Assembly (NCBI RefSeq): GCF_936925435.1
Contig: NZ_CAKZHQ010000024.1
Coordinates: 1-64,000 of the forward strand
DNA: 64,000 nucleotides
From: an uncultured Ramlibacter sp.
GTDB taxonomy: Bacteria; Pseudomonadota; Gammaproteobacteria; Burkholderiales; Burkholderiaceae_C
Reading direction: 5' to 3'
The notes under the pieces are model-generated. The model was given only the letters and a program-made list of their open reading frames with translations. It was not told the origin of the DNA and ran no database searches. Shown here in pieces: positions 47,658-57,422 of the stretch. How positions within the stretch are numbered: position 1 is the stretch's first letter; every line of letters starts with the position of its first letter. A program made the translations under genes and the position numbers.

Positions 47658-50600
47658 CAGTTGGACCCCTGGACCTTGCCCGAGGGCGGGGCCTCGGCGG
47701 CGGCGGGCAGGGCCGCCTTGCGGTCGACCTTGGTGATGCGCGGGTCGGCCCAAGTGCCGTCGATGTGGAACTGCTGGGTGGCCGCCGCGATCAGGGGACG
47801 TTTGAGCACCATCTGGGCCACGAAGGTGCCGATGCCGATCAGGGGATTGATGGCGCCGGCCACCAGGGCCGCCGTGCCGGCATCGATCTCCGGCACCACC
47901 ACCACGCTGATGTCCTGGGTTTCCTTGGCGATGTCGGCCCGCCCTTCCATCAGCACGGCGGCGTTGACGCCTTTCATCTGCAGGTTGTTGGTGGCGGCCA
48001 CGCCCTGTTGAATGGTGATATCGCCGCGCAGGAAGTCGAAGGCAAAGCCCTGGCTGAAGACGTCACGGAAGTCCAGCGTCAGGCGGCGCGGCAGTGACTG
48101 CAGGCTGAGCACGCCCAGCAGCTTGGCGATGCCGGGATCGGCCTTGAGGAACTGGCCGGCCTCCACGTTGACGTTGAAGGCGCCGGTCAGCGAGGGATAG
48201 TCCAGGCCCAGGGGCGAGCCTGTCCAGGCGATCTGCCCTTCCATCCTGCCCTTGCCGCGGCGCACGATGTCCTTCATGCCGAAGCGCGCCAGCAGCTGGC
48301 CGGAGTCCGCGATGTCCAGCTTGAAGTTCATGACGGTGCGGCGGCGCTCGGCGGCCGCGCGCGTGCCGCGCACCGGGCCGGCCTGCGGCTCCAGCGCCGC
48401 CCAGTTGCCGGTGGCGGTGAAGCTGCCCTCGGGCATGGTCAGGCCCAGCTTGTTCAGGCGCCACTCGCGCACGCCGCCTTCGCGCGCCACCGCGCCGGCG
48501 CCGCGGTTGACCGCGTTGATGTCCAGCCGGCCGAACTTGCGGCCCTTGAGCTCGAAGTCGTCGACCACGATGTCCAGCGCCGGGATGCTTTCGGGTTGCT
48601 GGTCCAGCAGGGTCTCGACCTCGCTGGCGGTGCTGGCGGCGATCGCCAGCCGCGCCAGCCGGGCATAGACGCGGCCGTTGCCCGCGCCGGCGCTTTGCTG
48701 GTATTCGACATAGCCATTGAGCTCGCGCGCATCAACGTTGGCGCGCCAGACCAGGCCTTCGCGCGAGCCGCCGACCACCACGTTGTGCAGGGTGCGCCCT
48801 TCCACGGTCAGCTCGCTGGCGCGCAGCGCCATCACCGTCGGCAGATAGCTTTGCGAGGTCGGCAGGCTGGCGCGCGGCACGGCACTGCGGCCCTGCGCCA
48901 CGTCGACGCCGACGCCCGCCAGCGCGGCCTCCCAGGCATCGATGTCCACCTTGGCCAGGTTGACGTTGGCTTGCACGCCCTGCTCGGGCAGCGGGGCCGA
49001 CTCGCCCGGCGCCAGGCCCACCGCGATGCCGCCGCGCAGCACGCGCGGCTCGGCGCCGGACACATCGCGGATGTAGGCCAGCGATGCCACCCGGCCCAGG
49101 TCCAGAGCCACCTGGTCCTGCAGCCGGGCTGCACTGCCGGCGAGCGACTCGCGCACCAGGGCGTTCTCGTAGCGCAACGGCAGCGCCGCGTCGGCCGGCT
49201 TGGCCAGCGGCGGCGGCAGATTCAGCGCCAGCCCCTGCAGCGTGCTGTTGACCATCACCTCCATCACGCCGCGCCGCACTGCCAGCGTGGCGTTGTAGGC
49301 GGCGCCGCCGCTGGTGCTGCTGCCCAGGCGGGCGAGCGAGCCGAGCTCGGTTGCCTGGCGCAGGCCTTCGGCGGTGAACGCGCCCTGCACGCGCACCTGG
49401 ACGCTGGGCTCGGTCGAGCCGGCCGGCACGCTGCGCCCGCCGCCCTCGATGCGCACGTCGCCGCCGAGCGCGCGCGCCTGCGTGCCGGCCAGGCTGAAGC
49501 CCTGCTCGCTGAAGCCCACGACGCCGCGGGCGCGCGACAGCATGGGGCTGTCGGGCGAGAGCTGCATGTCATTGCCGGCCAGAGTCACGCTGCCCTGCAC
49601 GCGCGAGCGCTCCAGGGTCGCCAGCGGCAGCGCCAGTTTCAGAACGACCTCGGCATTGCCGCTGGCGCTGGTTTTGGCCAGTGCGCGGCTGGTCATGGCC
49701 GCCAGCGGCGAGGCGTTGACGAAGGCCAGCGATTCGGCCAGCGGCCCGCGCACATTGCCGTTCACGTTGACTACGGCGCCGTGGAACTGCGGAATCTGCG
49801 CGTCGGCCTTGACCTGCAGCCCCGCGCTGCCGGCAAAGCGGCCGGTCGCGCCCTTGACCTGCATGCCGCCGCGCTCGAACACCAGCTCGCCCGCCAACTG
49901 GCTCAAGGCCGGCCACTGCGGCGTGCCGGCAGCGCCGTGCGGCGGCACATAGGCGAACAGGACGTTCTGCACCTTGGCCGTGACCTTGAACTCGCCCGGC
50001 TGGCCGTTGGCGAAGGGAAAATCGTGCAACCGGCCCTTGACGCGAAAGCGCGCCTCGGTCACCGAGCCCTGCTGGACCGAAGCCTGGACATAGTCACGCG
50101 CCGGCTTGTGCACGCCCAGCGGCAGGTAGCGCCAGACCCGGGCGCCGTCGGCGCGGCTGAGGCTGGCCTGCAGGTCCAGCACGCCGGGAAAGCGTGCGCC
50201 GGCATCGCCGGTGCGCCAGCTGACCTGGCCTTCGCCCTGGGTGTCGGCGTTGCTGAACTTCAGGCCCGAGACCGAGACCTCAAGCTGCTCGCCCTTGCGC
50301 TGCCACTGCAGGTTGGCTGCCAGCTGCTGGAAGGGCAGGACCGGTTCCTCGAAGACACCGGGAAAGTCCAGCGCGCCGTCCTGCAGCGCGAGCTTGGCCT
50401 TGCCGCCGCTGTCGCTGAAGTCGAAGTCCAGCGCCGCGCCGCGGATGCCGGGCACGCCGGCTGCCGGCTTGTCGCCATGCGCCAGGCCGGGCCGCGACGC
50501 GATCTCCAGCCGCGAGACGCGGCCGCGCGCCTCATAGCGCAGGGGCGCGGCCAGCGGCCCCTGCCATTTGGCCTGCACGGTTTCGACCAGGCCGGCCGGC

Positions 50601-51778
50601 GCATGCGCGGCCAGCGCGGCGTGGGTGGTGCTGCCCAGGGGCAGGCGGCTGGCGACCTGGCTGAGCGCTGCCAGGTCCAGCCTGTCGGCGCGCAGCTGGC
50701 CACGTGCGGCCTGCTGGCCCTGGGCCTCGGTCCAGGTGACGGCCACGTTGCCGCCGGGCCAGCGCTGGCCTTCATGGCTGCGGAACTGCAGGTCGCGCGT
50801 CTCGAAATCAAAGCCGCCGGCCAGCCGCTTGCCGCCCAGCCGGCCCGACAGGTTGTCCAGTGCCAGCGGCGCCAGCCCGGCGCCCAGGGTGGCATTCACA
50901 TCGGCCAGCACCATGTCGGCCACGCCGCCGGTGACCTCGCCCTTGCTGACGTCGGCCCAGGCGCGCAGCGCGCCGCGGCCGCTGGCCACATTGACGCCCA
51001 GGTCCGCATAGCGGCGCAGCTGCGACACGTCGATGCGCGCAAAGTCCGCGTGCAGCTGGCCGTCCCATTCGCGCCAGCGGCCGTGGTGGGTCGACAGCAG
51101 GGGCTGGCGGAACAGCGCGCGCAGGCTGAAGCGCTCGCCCCATTGCGCCGGCGGTGTGGCATCGAGCCGCAGCGCATGGCGGCGGGTGCTGTTGCGCATG
51201 GTGAAGTCGAGGTCTGCCAGCGCCAGTGGCGGCGCCGCGCGCGACTCGTCGGTCCAGCGCAGCGTGCCGCCGCGCACCACCACCTCGGTCTGGCGGAAGA
51301 ACCAGTCGGCCGCGCGGCCGTCGTCGCCGCTGCTGCCGCTGGACAAGGCCAGGCCGGCGATGAAGATCTTGCCGTCGCGGCTGCGCCGCACGTCCAGCTC
51401 GGGCTTCTCGATATAGAGCTGGGCGAAGCCCAGGTTCCACAGCGAGCGCGGCGTCAGGGCCGCAACCACCCGCGCCAGCCGCAGGGCTTCACGGCCCTGC
51501 GGGTCCAGCAGCACCACGTCGCGCAGCTCGAACGAGGGGATGGGGCCCTCGCTGCGGGCCGTGACGGAGCCGATGCGCACCGGCACCCCCAGCACCCGTG
51601 AGGCCTCGATTTCCAGGTCGGGGCGCAGCTCGCCGATTCGCGGCACAATCCAGCCATGGAGCGCCCCCCAGGCCAGCGCCAGGACCAGCCAGCAGGCCAC
51701 AAGAAGCCACAACAACCACTTTGCAAGGGCGGCGCAGGTCTTGAGCAGACTTGAGGGCGGCGGTGGCGACTCGTTCAT
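47657..51778 (-). CDS. yhdP: YhdP family AsmA-like envelope protein
   Basis: A 1373-residue protein with one N-terminal membrane anchor (about 15-40, LLWLLVACWLVLALAWGALH) and a very long periplasmic part of repeating beta-strands, ending in an AsmA-like C-terminal domain (about 1150-1360, FNLDIADSGQLLARFGM-like). YhdP and other AsmA-like proteins form bridges for phospholipid movement to the outer membrane. The start at 51778 is fixed by the glnE gene beginning 24 bp away on the other strand. Typical length for the family (TIGR02099). Confidence 0.93.
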   Translation of the reverse strand: MNESPPPPSSLLKTCAALAKWLLWLLVACWLVLALAWGALHGWIVPRIGELRPDLEIEASRVLGVPVRIGSVTARSEGPIPSFELRDVVLLDPQGREALRLARVVAALTPRSLWNLGFAQLYIEKPELDVRRSRDGKIFIAGLALSSGSSGDDGRAADWFFRQTEVVVRGGTLRWTDESRAAPPLALADLDFTMRNSTRRHALRLDATPPAQWGERFSLRALFRQPLLSTHHGRWREWDGQLHADFARIDVSQLRRYADLGVNVASGRGALRAWADVSKGEVTGGVADMVLADVNATLGAGLAPLALDNLSGRLGGKRLAGGFDFETRDLQFRSHEGQRWPGGNVAVTWTEAQGQQAARGQLRADRLDLAALSQVASRLPLGSTTHAALAAHAPAGLVETVQAKWQGPLAAPLRYEARGRVSRLEIASRPGLAHGDKPAAGVPGIRGAALDFDFSDSGGKAKLALQDGALDFPGVFEEPVLPFQQLAANLQWQRKGEQLEVSVSGLKFSNADTQGEGQVSWRTGDAGARFPGVLDLQASLSRADGARVWRYLPLGVHKPARDYVQASVQQGSVTEARFRVKGRLHDFPFANGQPGEFKVTAKVQNVLFAYVPPHGAAGTPQWPALSQLAGELVFERGGMQVKGATGRFAGSAGLQVKADAQIPQFHGAVVNVNGNVRGPLAESLAFVNASPLAAMTSRALAKTSASGNAEVVLKLALPLATLERSRVQGSVTLAGNDMQLSPDSPMLSRARGVVGFSEQGFSLAGTQARALGGDVRIEGGGRSVPAGSTEPSVQVRVQGAFTAEGLRQATELGSLARLGSSTSGGAAYNATLAVRRGVMEVMVNSTLQGLALNLPPPLAKPADAALPLRYENALVRESLAGSAARLQDQVALDLGRVASLAYIRDVSGAEPRVLRGGIAVGLAPGESAPLPEQGVQANVNLAKVDIDAWEAALAGVGVDVAQGRSAVPRASLPTSQSYLPTVMALRASELTVEGRTLHNVVVGGSREGLVWRANVDARELNGYVEYQQSAGAGNGRVYARLARLAIAASTASEVETLLDQQPESIPALDIVVDDFELKGRKFGRLDINAVNRGAGAVAREGGVREWRLNKLGLTMPEGSFTATGNWAALEPQAGPVRGTRAAAERRRTVMNFKLDIADSGQLLARFGMKDIVRRGKGRMEGQIAWTGSPLGLDYPSLTGAFNVNVEAGQFLKADPGIAKLLGVLSLQSLPRRLTLDFRDVFSQGFAFDFLRGDITIQQGVAATNNLQMKGVNAAVLMEGRADIAKETQDISVVVVPEIDAGTAALVAGAINPLIGIGTFVAQMVLKRPLIAAATQQFHIDGTWADPRITKVDRKAALPAAAEAPPSGKVQGSN

Positions 51779-51802
51779 GAAAACTTCGATGTGGCAGGAA
51801 TT

Positions 51803-54646
51803 ATGACCCCCGGTGGTGGCGCCGGTTCGACGCCCCAAGCCTTGCCGGTGTCGGACAAACACGCATTCGACGCGGCTGCGCTGTCGGGACAATCGCGCTT
51901 CGTGCAGCGCCTGCGCCGCCGCTATGCCGCGGAGTTGTCCCTGCTGCCGCCCGGTGCGCCCGACGCTGCGGCGCTGGCGGCCTGTTACGCGGCGTTGCGC
52001 ACGCGCGGCGACGACCTGGGCACGGCCCTGCGCGTGCTGCGCCAGCTGGTGCTCGAGCGGCTGGTGCGACTGGACTGCGATGAACAGGCGCCGCTGGCCG
52101 TGGTCACCAGCGCCGTCACCACGCTGGCGGAATTCGCGCTGGACCATGCCTGTGTGCAGGCCATGCAGGACCTGGATGCGCAGCATGGCGCCCCGCTCGG
52201 ACCCCAGGGCCAGCGCGCGCAGCTGTGGATCATCGGCATGGGCAAGCTCGGCGCGCGCGAGCTCAACGTGTCCAGCGACATCGACCTGATCTACGTCTAC
52301 GACCATGACGGCGAGACCGCCGGCGCCGAGGGCCGCGGCCGCATCTCCAACCACGAATACTTTGCCAAGGCCGTCAAGGCCATCTACGGCCTGGTCGGCG
52401 AGACCACCGAGCACGGCTTCGTCTTCCGGGTCGACCTGGCGCTGCGGCCCAATGGCAACTCCGGCCCGCCGGCGGTGTCGCTGGATGCGCTGGAAGACTA
52501 TTTCCAGGTGCAGGGCCGCGAGTGGGAGCGCTTTGCCTGGCTCAAGAGCCGGGTGGTCGCGCCGCGCTCGTGCATCGAGAACGGCTCGGCCCCCGCGCCC
52601 AGTGCGGGTTCGGCGTCCCCGCCCGGCGAAGGTTCGGTGTTCTTGCCGCGCGAAGGCTCGGCCACCGCGTTGCGCGGCGCAGTCCTGCCCTTCGTGTTCC
52701 GCCGCTACCTGGACTACAACGTGTTCGACGCGCTGCGCGTGCTGCACCGGCAGATCCGCGAGCACGCCGCCAAGCGCAGCGCCGGCCGGCCCGAGCGGGC
52801 CAACGACGTGAAGCTCTCGCGCGGCGGCATCCGCGAGATCGAGTTCACCGTGCAGCTGCTGCAGGTGGTGCGCGGCGGCCAGTTCCCCGAGCTGCGTACG
52901 CGCCCGACCCTGCAGGCCTTGCAGCGGGTGGCCGCCGCCGGCCTGATGCCGCAGGCCACGGCCGACACGCTGGCGCGGGCCTATGAATTCCTGCGCCGGG
53001 TCGAGCACCGCATCCAGTACCTGGACGACCAGCAGACCCATGTGCTGCCCATGTGCTGCAGCAGCGACGACGACAGCGACCTGACCTGGATCGCCCGCAC
53101 CATGGGCTATGCGGAGTGCTGCGCCTTCCTGCACGAGCTCGACAGCCATCGCGAGTTCGTCGCGCAGGAGTTCGACACCCTGCTGGGCGGCGCCGGCGCC
53201 GGTGAATGCAAGAGCTGCACCAAGGGTGGCCGCGCCCCGGCGCCCGACCTGGAGGCGCTGCTGGAGGACCTGCCCGACAAGCTGCGCGAGCGCGTCGACC
53301 AGTGGCAGCGCAACCCGCGTGTGCTGGCCCTGCGTGAAGACGCCCGCAACCGGCTGACGCGTCTGGTGGCGCGCACCGGCCAGTGGCTGCGCGAGGGCCG
53401 GGTCAGCGAGGAGGCCGCGCTGCGCATGGCCGACTGGATCGAGCCGCTGCTGCGGCGCGAGAGCTACCTGGCGCTGCTGCTGGAGCGCCCTGGCGTGCAC
53501 GAGCGCCTGCTGCGCCTGCTGGGCGCGGCGCGCTGGCCGGCGCGCTACCTGCTGCAGCACCCGGGTGTGATCGACGAGCTGGCCGGCGACGCCCTGCTGT
53601 CCGAGCGCTTCGTGGCCGCCGACTTCGAGCGCGAGCTCGAGCAGCGCCGCAACGCGCTGCGCCGCACCGGTGAGGACGACGACGAGGCCCTGCTGAACCT
53701 GCTGCGCCGGGCCCACCACGCCGAGATGTTCCGCACCCTGGCGCGCGACGTCGAGGCCCGCATCACGGTGGAACAGGTGGCCGACGACCTGAGCGCCCTG
53801 GCCGACGCCGTGCTGCGCGTGACCGCCCGCTGGTGCTGGGACCGGCTGAAGAACCGGCACCGCGAGGCGCCCAGTTTCGCCATCATTGGCTACGGCAAGC
53901 TCGGCGGCAAGGAGCTGGGCTACGGCAGCGACCTGGACATCGTCTTTGTCTACGAGGACGAGGACGAGCGGGCGCCCGAGGCCTATGCCGCCTTTGTGCG
54001 CAAGCTGATCAACTGGCTGACCACCAAGACCGCCGAGGGTGACCTGTTCGAGATCGACACCGCGCTGCGTCCCAACGGCAGCTCGGGCCTGCTGATCACC
54101 AGCTTCCAGTCCTACGCCAACTACCAGCAAAACCGCGGCAGCAACACGGCCTGGACCTGGGAACACCAGGCCATGACGCGGGCCCGCTTCGTGCTGGGCG
54201 AAGAGGCGCTGCGCCAGAGTTTTGACGCCGTGCGCCAGGCCGTCATCAGCGCGCCGCGCGATGTCCAGGCCCTGCGCGGCGAAATCATCGCCATGCGCGA
54301 GAAGGTGCGCAGCGCGCACCCGGTCAAGGCTGGCATGTTCGACGTCAAGCACAGCCCCGGCGCGATGGTGGACGCCGAGTTCGCCGTGCAGTTCCTGGTG
54401 CTGTCGCAGTCCCTGGCCCATCCCGAGCTGGTACCCAACCTGGGCAACATCGCCTTGCTGCAGCGCGCGGAAGGCGCCGGCCTGCTGCCCGCCGGTGTCG
54501 GCCAGGCCGCAGCCCATGCCTACCGCGAGCTGCGGCGGGTGCAGCACAAGGCGCGCCTGAACGAGGAGCCGACCCAGGTCGCGCTGCCTGCGCTGCAGGC
54601 CGAGCGCGATGCCGTGCTGGCCCTGTGGGCTGCGGTTTTTGCCTGA
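51803..54646 (+). CDS. glnE: Glutamine synthetase adenylyltransferase/adenylyl-removing enzyme
   Basis: GlnE adds and removes AMP on glutamine synthetase in response to PII. The 947 residues contain two nucleotidyltransferase domains: the N-terminal deadenylylase with GMGKLGARELNVSSDIDLIY (about residue 145) and the C-terminal adenylylase with GYGKLGGKELGYGSDLDIVF (about 695), each followed by a helical domain. The ATG at 51803 has AGGAA close by. Residues 261-292 are four copies of an 8-residue repeat (GSAPAPSA, GSASPPGE, GSVFLPRE, GSATALRG) between conserved blocks, unusual for GlnE. Confidence 0.95.
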   Translation: MTPGGGAGSTPQALPVSDKHAFDAAALSGQSRFVQRLRRRYAAELSLLPPGAPDAAALAACYAALRTRGDDLGTALRVLRQLVLERLVRLDCDEQAPLAVVTSAVTTLAEFALDHACVQAMQDLDAQHGAPLGPQGQRAQLWIIGMGKLGARELNVSSDIDLIYVYDHDGETAGAEGRGRISNHEYFAKAVKAIYGLVGETTEHGFVFRVDLALRPNGNSGPPAVSLDALEDYFQVQGREWERFAWLKSRVVAPRSCIENGSAPAPSAGSASPPGEGSVFLPREGSATALRGAVLPFVFRRYLDYNVFDALRVLHRQIREHAAKRSAGRPERANDVKLSRGGIREIEFTVQLLQVVRGGQFPELRTRPTLQALQRVAAAGLMPQATADTLARAYEFLRRVEHRIQYLDDQQTHVLPMCCSSDDDSDLTWIARTMGYAECCAFLHELDSHREFVAQEFDTLLGGAGAGECKSCTKGGRAPAPDLEALLEDLPDKLRERVDQWQRNPRVLALREDARNRLTRLVARTGQWLREGRVSEEAALRMADWIEPLLRRESYLALLLERPGVHERLLRLLGAARWPARYLLQHPGVIDELAGDALLSERFVAADFERELEQRRNALRRTGEDDDEALLNLLRRAHHAEMFRTLARDVEARITVEQVADDLSALADAVLRVTARWCWDRLKNRHREAPSFAIIGYGKLGGKELGYGSDLDIVFVYEDEDERAPEAYAAFVRKLINWLTTKTAEGDLFEIDTALRPNGSSGLLITSFQSYANYQQNRGSNTAWTWEHQAMTRARFVLGEEALRQSFDAVRQAVISAPRDVQALRGEIIAMREKVRSAHPVKAGMFDVKHSPGAMVDAEFAVQFLVLSQSLAHPELVPNLGNIALLQRAEGAGLLPAGVGQAAAHAYRELRRVQHKARLNEEPTQVALPALQAERDAVLALWAAVFA
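52583..52678 (+). repeat. 24-bp tandem repeat, four units, in frame within glnE
   Basis: Units at 52583, 52607, 52631 and 52655 each begin GGYTCGG and are exactly 24 bp, so the frame is kept. They have diverged most in their centres. The repeat sits between SCIEN and AVLPFVFRRYLD, which are normally nearly adjacent in the family. Confidence 0.85.
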
Positions 54647-54808
54647 GGCCTGCACCACAGCTTTTTGCCGGTTTCCGTCAGTAACCCGGCCCCACTTTGG
54701 CCGCCGCGCGATGGTAGGCTTGCGCGGCGCGCCGCACCCACAGCCTTGGCCGTACCAAGGTCCGGGCACAGGGGCGGCGCAGCGCACCCGACCAAGGGGA
54801 AAGACCCA

Positions 54809-56224
54809 ATGAAGAAACTCCACATCCTCGCAGCAGCGAGCGCCGCGCTCTGGCTGGCCGGCTGCGCCCTGCCACGGCCGCCGGCCTCCGTCGCCGCACC
54901 CACGCCGCCGCAGTGGTACGCGCCGCTGCCCCACAATGGCACCATCGCCGACCTGAGCCAATGGTGGCGCCAGGTCGGCGACCCGCTGCTGGCCGAGCTG
55001 GTCGACGCGGCCCAGGCGCTCAGCCCCAGCGTGGCCTCGGCGCGCTCGCGCATCGAGCAGGCCCGCGCCAGCCGCGTCGCCGCCGGCGCCGCCCTGTTGC
55101 CGTCGCTGGACGGCACGGCTTCGGCCAACCGTAGCAACACCCAACTGGGCCTGGCGCAGGCCGCCAGCACCGCCCAGGTCGGCCTGCAGGCCGGCTGGGA
55201 GATCGACCTGTTCGGCGCCAACCGCGCCGCCGTCGACGCCGCCCAGGCCCGCTTCGAGGGCGACCAGGCCGGATGGCACGAAGCCCGGGTGTCGGTGGCG
55301 GCCGAGACGGTCAACAGCTATGTGGCGCTGCGCACCTGCGGCCAGCAGCTGGCGGTGGCGCTCAACGACGCGGCCTCGCGGGCCGAGACGGCGCGCCTGA
55401 CCGGCATCAGCGCCGGCGCCGGCTTCACCGCGCCGGCCGACGCGGCGCTGGCCCGCGGCAGCGCCGCCGAGGGTGCGGCACGGGCCAAGCAGCAGCGCGC
55501 CCTGTGCGACGTCGAACTCAAGGCCCTGGTGGCGCTGACCGGCATGGCCGAGCCGCTTTTGCGGCAAAAAGTGGTCGCAGCCCCCATGATCGTTGCCCAG
55601 GACGCTATGCTTTCCGTAGCATCCCTGCCGGCGCAGGTGCTGGCGCAGCGGCCCGATGTCTACCGCGCCGAGCGCGAGGTGGCGGCCGCCAGCGCAGAGG
55701 TTGGTGCGGCCCGTGCCGACCGCTACCCGCGCCTGCAGCTGTCGGGCACCGTCGGCGCCGGCCGCATCCGCGTGGGCGGGGTGGACACCGACCTCAACAC
55801 CTGGTCGATCGGGCCGCTGGCGATGACCCTGCCGCTGTTCGACGGCGGCCGCCGCGCCGCCAACGTGGACGCCGCCCAGGTGCGCTACGAGGAGGCCGCG
55901 ACCTTGTATGCGGCCAACGTGCGCCAGGCGGTGCGCGAGGTCGAGCAGGCCCTGGTCAACCTGGACAGCGCGCGCGGGCGCGACCAGGACACCCGGGTGG
56001 CGGCCGAGGGCTACCGCACGGCGTTCAACGCCACCGAGGTGCGCTACCGCAACGGCCTGGCCAGCCTGGTGGAGCTGGAGGACACGCGGCGCACTGCGCT
56101 GGCCTCCGAAACCGCCCTGGTCGCACTGCAGCGCGAGCGTATCGCCGCCTGGGTGGCGCTGTACCGCGCGGTGGGCGGCGGCTGGAGCCGTCCGGAAGAA
56201 GGCGCTGCCACCGCGCAGCGCTGA
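54809..56224 (+). CDS. Outer-membrane efflux lipoprotein (OprM/NodT type)
   Basis: A 471-residue TolC-family channel. It has a lipoprotein signal with lipobox LAGC (Cys ~19), and two OEP repeats (about 55-245 and 265-455), with LPAQVLAQRPDVYRAERE between them, a typical NodT-type sequence. It forms the outer-membrane exit of the efflux system with the next two genes. Residues ~253-271 are encoded by a copy of the dispersed repeat. No regulator gene lies beside the operon. Confidence 0.9.
   Translation: MKKLHILAAASAALWLAGCALPRPPASVAAPTPPQWYAPLPHNGTIADLSQWWRQVGDPLLAELVDAAQALSPSVASARSRIEQARASRVAAGAALLPSLDGTASANRSNTQLGLAQAASTAQVGLQAGWEIDLFGANRAAVDAAQARFEGDQAGWHEARVSVAAETVNSYVALRTCGQQLAVALNDAASRAETARLTGISAGAGFTAPADAALARGSAAEGAARAKQQRALCDVELKALVALTGMAEPLLRQKVVAAPMIVAQDAMLSVASLPAQVLAQRPDVYRAEREVAAASAEVGAARADRYPRLQLSGTVGAGRIRVGGVDTDLNTWSIGPLAMTLPLFDGGRRAANVDAAQVRYEEAATLYAANVRQAVREVEQALVNLDSARGRDQDTRVAAEGYRTAFNATEVRYRNGLASLVELEDTRRTALASETALVALQRERIAAWVALYRAVGGGWSRPEEGAATAQR
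55566..55620 (-). repeat. Dispersed ~55-bp repeat, copy 7 (inside the OprM-type gene)
   Basis: Read on the minus strand: GCTACGGAAAGCATAGC, then ATGGGGGCTGCGACCACTTT. It is in frame with the coding sequence and lies in the linker between the two OEP halves. Confidence 0.55.
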
Positions 56225-56249
56225 ACGTTTCACAAGACAAGAACAAGCC

Positions 56250-57410
56250 ATGCAATTCCAACAACGCAAATCCGCCGCCGCCATCGCCGTCCTGGTCCTG
56301 CTGGCCGGCGCCGCCGCCATCCTCAGCAGCGGCTCGCGCGCGGCCGACGACAAGAAGCCCGTGGCCAAGCCGGCGCTGACCGTGACCGCTGCGCTGCCGC
56401 TGCGCCAGAGCCTGGCCATCAAGCTGGCGGCCAACGGCAACATCGCCGCCTGGCAGGAAGCCAGCGTCGGCGCCGAGGGCGTGGCGCTGCGCCTGACCGA
56501 AGTGCGGGTCAATGTCGGCGACCGCGTCAAAAAGGGCCAGGTGCTGGCGGTGTTCGCCACCGACACGCTGCGCGCCGAGGCAGCGCAGGCGCGCGCCAGC
56601 CTGGCCGAGGCCGAGGCCAGCGCCGCCGAGGCCCACGGCAATGCGGAGCGGGCCCGCAGCGTGCAGGCCAGCGGCGCGCTCAGCGCCACCCTGGTCAACC
56701 AGTACCTGACGGCCGAGAAGACGGCGCAGGCCCGGCTGGAGGCGGCGCGGGCGGTCTACCAGGCGCAGAGCGTGCGGCTGAACCAGACCCAGGTGCTGGC
56801 GCCCGATGCCGGCATCATCTCGGCGCGCATGGCCACCGTGGGCGCGGTGGTGGGCAACGGCACGGAGCTGTTCCGCCTGATTCGCCAGGGCCGCCTGGAA
56901 TGGCGCGCCGAAGTCACCTCCGCCGAACTGGGCCGCCTGACCGTGGGCACCCTGGCTGAGGTCACTGCCGCCAGCGGCGCGCGCCTGGCCGGGCGCGTGC
57001 GCACCATCGCCCCGACGGTGGATGCGCAGACCCGCGCCGCCCTGGTCTATGTGGACCTGACGGCGCTGCCGGGCCCGGCCTCGGGCAGTGCCCGCGCCGG
57101 CATGTTCGCGCGCGGCGAGTTCGATCTGGGCGCGGCCCCGGCCCTGACGGTGCCGCAGGCCGCCCTGGTGGTGCGCGACGGCTTCAGCTACGTCTACCGC
57201 ATCAACCCCGACAGCCGCGTCAGCCAGGTCAAGGTGCAGACCGGCCGGCTGGCCGGCGACCGGGTCGAGATCAGCGGCGGCCTGGCGGCCGACGCGCGCC
57301 TGGTGGCCTCGGGCGGGGGCTTTCTCAACGACGGTGACCTGGTGCGCGTGGTTGAAGAGCAAAAACAAGCTGCAGCCCCCGCAAAGCCTGCTTCGGCCGC
57401 TAGCAAATAA
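56250..57410 (+). CDS. RND efflux periplasmic adaptor (membrane fusion protein)
   Basis: A 386-residue adaptor with an N-terminal signal or anchor (AAAIAVLVLLAGAAAI), a barrel-sandwich hybrid domain (EVRVNVGDRVKKGQVLAVF), an alpha-helical hairpin (about 110-165, Ala/Glu/Arg-rich), the second lipoyl half (TQVLAPDAGIISARMATVGA), and beta-barrel/membrane-proximal domains. It couples the inner-membrane pump to the OprM-type channel. The last ~14 residues (AAAPAKPASAASK) are encoded by a dispersed-repeat copy. Confidence 0.92.
   Translation: MQFQQRKSAAAIAVLVLLAGAAAILSSGSRAADDKKPVAKPALTVTAALPLRQSLAIKLAANGNIAAWQEASVGAEGVALRLTEVRVNVGDRVKKGQVLAVFATDTLRAEAAQARASLAEAEASAAEAHGNAERARSVQASGALSATLVNQYLTAEKTAQARLEAARAVYQAQSVRLNQTQVLAPDAGIISARMATVGAVVGNGTELFRLIRQGRLEWRAEVTSAELGRLTVGTLAEVTAASGARLAGRVRTIAPTVDAQTRAALVYVDLTALPGPASGSARAGMFARGEFDLGAAPALTVPQAALVVRDGFSYVYRINPDSRVSQVKVQTGRLAGDRVEISGGLAADARLVASGGGFLNDGDLVRVVEEQKQAAAPAKPASAASK
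57361..57404 (-). repeat. Dispersed repeat, shortened copy 8 (3' end of the adaptor gene)
   Basis: Read on the minus strand: GCTAGCGGCCGAAGCAGG, then GCGGGGGCTGCAGCTTGTTT. The spacing between the two halves is about 10 bp shorter than in the other copies. Confidence 0.45.
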
Positions 57411-57422
57411 GGAGCATTCAAG

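Noticed and set aside
51779..56698. A minus-strand open frame that continues upstream of yhdP for more than 1600 codons
   Set aside because: It is the antisense of glnE, the OprM-type gene and the adaptor, which have clear domains. GC-rich DNA leaves such frames open. Only the part from 51778 down encodes YhdP, with a proper membrane anchor at its start.
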